Below, piece after piece: positions 61,848 through 64,000 of a stretch of 64,000 nucleotides of DNA (its first letter is position 1; each line of letters opens with the position of its first letter). This DNA comes from Rhodococcus yunnanensis NBRC 103083 (GTDB lineage: Bacteria > Actinomycetota > Actinomycetes > Mycobacteriales > Mycobacteriaceae), in assembly GCF_001895005.1 (NCBI RefSeq), contig NZ_BCXH01000001.1:62001-126000 (forward strand), written 5' to 3'. Below the pieces are notes generated by a model that saw nothing but the letters and a program-made list of their open reading frames with translations, was not told where the DNA came from and ran no database searches. Position numbers and translations under genes: made by a program.

Positions 61848-63140
61848 ATGACCACTGATGCTCGCATCTCCAATTCGAAGTCGACGAACTCCACACGTGC
61901 TACGGCTGCCGGCGCAATCGGCAATGTCCTCGAGCAGTACGACAGCGTGATCTACGCGTTCTCTGCAGTGACGATGGCCAAGCTGTTCTTTCCCGAGTCG
62001 GGATCGACCAGTGGACTGATGCTCACTTTCGGTGTCTTCGCAGTCGGATTTCTTGCTCGTCCGGTCGGCGCTGTGGTGTTCGGGTACTTCGGTGACAAGT
62101 ACGGCAGGCGAAGCGTACTGATCTGGTCGATCGTCCTGATGGCGGTGTGTACGGTTCTGATCGGACTGTTGCCGACCTACCGCGATATCGGTGTGGCCGC
62201 GCCGCTGCTCTTGACACTCATCAGAATCGGCCAGGGAATGTCGACTGCGGGTGAGACTGCCGGATCGGCGACATTCATCGTAGAACATGCTCCGAAGGAC
62301 AAACGAGGACTTCTCGGTAGCTTCCAGCAGGTCAGTTCCGGTGCCGGATTCCTGCTGGCAAGTCTGGTGAGCATCGCGCTCTCGCTGGCCTTCACCGACG
62401 CCCAGATCGAATCTTGGGCATGGCGCTTGCCGTTCCTTCTCGGCGCCGTCACCGGACTCGTTGCTCTGTACATCCGCATCGGCGTACCCGAGTCCCCAGA
62501 ATTCGATCGAGGTAACACGACGGGCGTGGATCGCCCGAATCCGCTCAAGGTGCTGGCTGCGACATCGTTGCTCGCGACGGTCAGGTCGGTGTTCCTGATC
62601 AGTCTGCTCGTGATCGGGTACTACATGTTCCTGACCTACGTTCCGACATTTCTGCGGAAAGTCGTCGGCGTGGCGACATTCCATGCGCAGCTGTCGAATC
62701 TGGTCTGTCTCGGTGTGTTCGTTCTGTGCATTCCGTTCTTCGGACGGCTGTCCGACCGCGTCGGTCGTCGCCCGGTGCTGATGACAGCGGCGATCGGATT
62801 CATGGTGGGATCGGTGCCGCTGATCGCATTGCTGGCAACCGGCTCGCTCCCGGCCGTGTACGGAGGACAGATCGTCATTGCTGTGCTTCTGGCTGCCGTC
62901 GCGGGTGTCATGCCCGCGACCCTTGCCGAGATGTTCCCGACGAACGTGCGGTTCTCCGCCATGTCCATCGGGTGGAATTTCTCGAACACACTGTTCGGCG
63001 GTACCGCGCCTCTCCTGGCGACGCTTCTCATCTCGTCGACGGGAATCGATTTTGCGCCGGCCTTCCTTGGCGTCGTCGCGGCAGTGTTGTGCTTGGTGAT
63101 CGTCGTCCCGATGAAGGAAACACACAAAGCTGCGCTGTAG
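61848..63140 (+). CDS. MFS transporter, metabolite:H+ symporter type
   Basis: 430 residues with 12 predicted helices. 'GNVLEQYDSVIYAF' at helix 1, 'GYFGDKYGRRSVL' (loop 2-3), 'RIGQGMSTAGETAGSATFIVEHAP' and 'GRLSDRVGRRPVL' (loop 8-9) match the MHS family (shikimate, proline/betaine, aromatic acids). Probably imports the substrate of the adjacent LLM/amidase pathway by proton symport. The stop codon lies inside the first copy of a 16-bp tandem repeat. Confidence 0.85.
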   Translation: MTTDARISNSKSTNSTRATAAGAIGNVLEQYDSVIYAFSAVTMAKLFFPESGSTSGLMLTFGVFAVGFLARPVGAVVFGYFGDKYGRRSVLIWSIVLMAVCTVLIGLLPTYRDIGVAAPLLLTLIRIGQGMSTAGETAGSATFIVEHAPKDKRGLLGSFQQVSSGAGFLLASLVSIALSLAFTDAQIESWAWRLPFLLGAVTGLVALYIRIGVPESPEFDRGNTTGVDRPNPLKVLAATSLLATVRSVFLISLLVIGYYMFLTYVPTFLRKVVGVATFHAQLSNLVCLGVFVLCIPFFGRLSDRVGRRPVLMTAAIGFMVGSVPLIALLATGSLPAVYGGQIVIAVLLAAVAGVMPATLAEMFPTNVRFSAMSIGWNFSNTLFGGTAPLLATLLISSTGIDFAPAFLGVVAAVLCLVIVVPMKETHKAAL

Positions 63141-63183
63141 TCAAGCTGCGCTGTAGTCAAGCTGCGCTGTAGTCAAGCTGCGC
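63128..63183. repeat. 3.5 tandem copies of a 16-bp repeat across the MFS stop codon
   Basis: AGCTGCGCTGTAGTCA occurs exactly three times in a row (63128-63143, 63144-63159, 63160-63175), then half again (63176-63183). The first copy contains the last codons and TAG stop of the transporter; later copies are noncoding. This looks like a recent slippage duplication. Confidence 0.95.
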
Positions 63184-63212
63184 CCGCACGCATACCCATG
63201 AGGAGAAGAAAG

Positions 63213-63782
63213 ATGGCCACACCATACGTTCTCGGAATCGGCGGATCGACGCGTCTCGGATCCTCCACCGAGCTGGTTGTACGTGGGGTTCTGGCGCATG
63301 CGTCCGATTCCGGCTGCCAGACAGAGATGTTCGCGGGACCCGATCTGGTGTTGGCGCCGTACGAACCAGGCAGAGAACTGGATCCAGCGGCGGCGAAGTT
63401 GGTCGCTGCGTTTCGACGAGCCGACGCCATCGTGATCGGATCACCGGGATATCACGGATCCATCTCCGGGTTGGTGAAAAACGCTCTCGACTACACGGAA
63501 GCACTGCGAACGGACGAGAGAGTCTATTTCGACGGGTTGGCTGTCGGGTGTGTCGCGACCGCATTCGGATGGCAGGGCGCCGTCAACACGCTGTCCACCC
63601 TTCGGCAGATCACGCATGCCCTTCGCGGCTGGCCCACACCTCTCGGCATCGCACTCAACACCTCTGACAAGTCTCTGTTCGAAGGGGGCCAGGTCGTCGA
63701 TGCTGCTGTCCTGGAATCGATGTCGATGATGGCAGACCAGCTGAAGACCTTCGCGCAACGGAGACAATTGCAGCAGGCTTGA
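63213..63782 (+). CDS. NADPH-dependent FMN reductase
   Basis: 189 residues, flavodoxin-like fold: 'GIGGSTRLGSSTE' phosphate loop, 'IVIGSPGYHGSISGLVKNALDY' FMN contact and 'FGWQGAVNTLSTLRQI'. It resembles SsuE/MsuE-type FMN reductases, so it may be a second FMNH2 source for the LLM monooxygenase. ATG 63213 has GAGGAG upstream; the frame starts five codons earlier. It is followed by a strong hairpin. Confidence 0.85.
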   Translation: MATPYVLGIGGSTRLGSSTELVVRGVLAHASDSGCQTEMFAGPDLVLAPYEPGRELDPAAAKLVAAFRRADAIVIGSPGYHGSISGLVKNALDYTEALRTDERVYFDGLAVGCVATAFGWQGAVNTLSTLRQITHALRGWPTPLGIALNTSDKSLFEGGQVVDAAVLESMSMMADQLKTFAQRRQLQQA

Positions 63783-63792
63783 CACCGAAGTG

Positions 63793-63826
63793 TTCCGCGC
63801 AGGCGACGAGCGTCGCCTGCGCGGAA
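63793..63826. terminator. Strong hairpin after the FMN reductase
   Basis: TTCCGCGCAGGCGAC (63793-63807) pairs perfectly with 63812-63826 across a 4-base loop (GAGC), a 15-bp GC-rich stem. It lies between convergent genes and is a likely bidirectional terminator, without a pronounced U-tract. Confidence 0.7.
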
Positions 63827-63848
63827 TTCCGCTCACGCGGACTTCTCG

Positions 63849-64000
63849 TCAGACGGTCGACGTCGAACTCTCCAACGGCGAGGCCTGCTTGCTACGCGTT
63901 GCACCGGGGTTGTTGGACAGGCCGTGGTGCAGCTCCGGACGTCGTAATTCCTTGTACGCAGCGATGATCGGACTCAGTTCGGTGGGACTGCTTCCGTGCA
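63849..64000 (-). CDS. C-terminal end of an unidentified protein (truncated by window edge)
   Basis: The reverse strand holds 49 codons and a TGA at 63849-63851, open to the right edge. The translated end includes 'LSPIIAAYKELRRPELHHGL' and a Ser/Thr-rich tail. Too little is present to name a family. Convergent with the FMN reductase across the hairpin. Confidence 0.45.
   Translation of the reverse strand, partial: HGSSPTELSPIIAAYKELRRPELHHGLSNNPGATRSKQASPLESSTSTV

Noticed and set aside
61611..63125. A 504-codon open frame antisense to the MFS transporter
   Set aside because: Gln/His/Arg-rich translation mirrors the hydrophobic codons of the transporter; no domain seen.
1..64000. Mobile elements, prophage, tRNA or rRNA genes
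   Set aside because: No transposase, integrase, terminal inverted repeats, cloverleaf or rRNA-like sequence was recognised on either strand.

Overview
The window is high-GC actinobacterial DNA with dense, mostly operonic genes, frequent GTG/TTG starts and many 4-bp ATGA/GTGA gene overlaps. The protein families (Rhodococcus-type ben/cat, cou, pob and pca modules, fused PcaL, several Baeyer-Villiger monooxygenases, a LAL-type LuxR regulator) point to Rhodococcus or a very close relative. No rRNA, tRNA, CRISPR array, prophage or intact insertion sequence was seen. It reads as a chromosomal catabolic region of many small operons, each beside its own regulator.

Layout. 1-10 kb: benzoate/catechol. 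catR-catB-catA (minus; catA runs off the left edge) diverges from benA-benB-benCD (plus) across a promoter with a textbook LysR box. BenC and BenD are one 896-residue polypeptide with a GntR-type FCD ligand domain between them. A LAL regulator follows. 10-12 kb: a lone enol-lactone hydrolase, a truncated ATPase relic and two small membrane proteins. 12.5-19.5 kb: a minus-strand operon (BVMO, aldehyde dehydrogenase, butanediol-type dehydrogenase, acetoin/diacetyl-reductase-like SDR) diverging from an AcoR-like activator that carries an in-frame TAG. 19.5-23.6 kb: a LysR regulator diverging from acyl-CoA dehydrogenase / class III CoA-transferase / SDR. 23.9-26 kb: AraC-VOC pair and a K+ channel. 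26-30 kb: a TerD domain fused to a PD-(D/E)xK nuclease, followed by a frameshifted membrane-protein gene. 30-34.8 kb: a second BVMO operon with hydrolase, DUF3237, SDR and CMD proteins, diverging from a MarR gene. 34.8-36.5 kb: a secreted hydrolase.

36.6-47.8 kb is a coherent lignin-monomer module. couN-couO-couM-couL with divergent couR (MarR) should take p-coumarate-type acids through a CoA thioester to 4-hydroxybenzoate. The IclR gene, pobA and pcaH-G-B-L alongside take 4-hydroxybenzoate through protocatechuate to 3-oxoadipate. pcaG carries five 30-bp repeats that add a Pro/Ala-rich N-terminus. 47.8-52.6 kb: assorted small genes, a LuxR regulator and a DUF3500 lipoprotein gene broken by an in-frame TAA. 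52.6-63.8 kb: an uncharacterised catabolic locus (GntR, amidase, PxpA-like, PucR, alpha/beta hydrolase, LLM flavin monooxygenase, atypical M19 dipeptidase homologue, flavin reductase with an extra C-terminal domain, MFS carrier, FMN reductase) that looks like oxygenolytic and hydrolytic breakdown of a nitrogen-containing compound.

Three features stand out: enzymes fused to ligand-sensing domains normally found in transcription factors (FCD in BenCD; possibly IclR-like in the flavin reductase); operons whose gene content implies undescribed routes (BVMO cleavage of an alpha-hydroxyketone; the LLM/M19 locus); and three gene-disrupting lesions (TAG, TAA, one-base frameshift), which could be real decay or assembly error. 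All functions are inferred from reading the sequence; no database search was possible.
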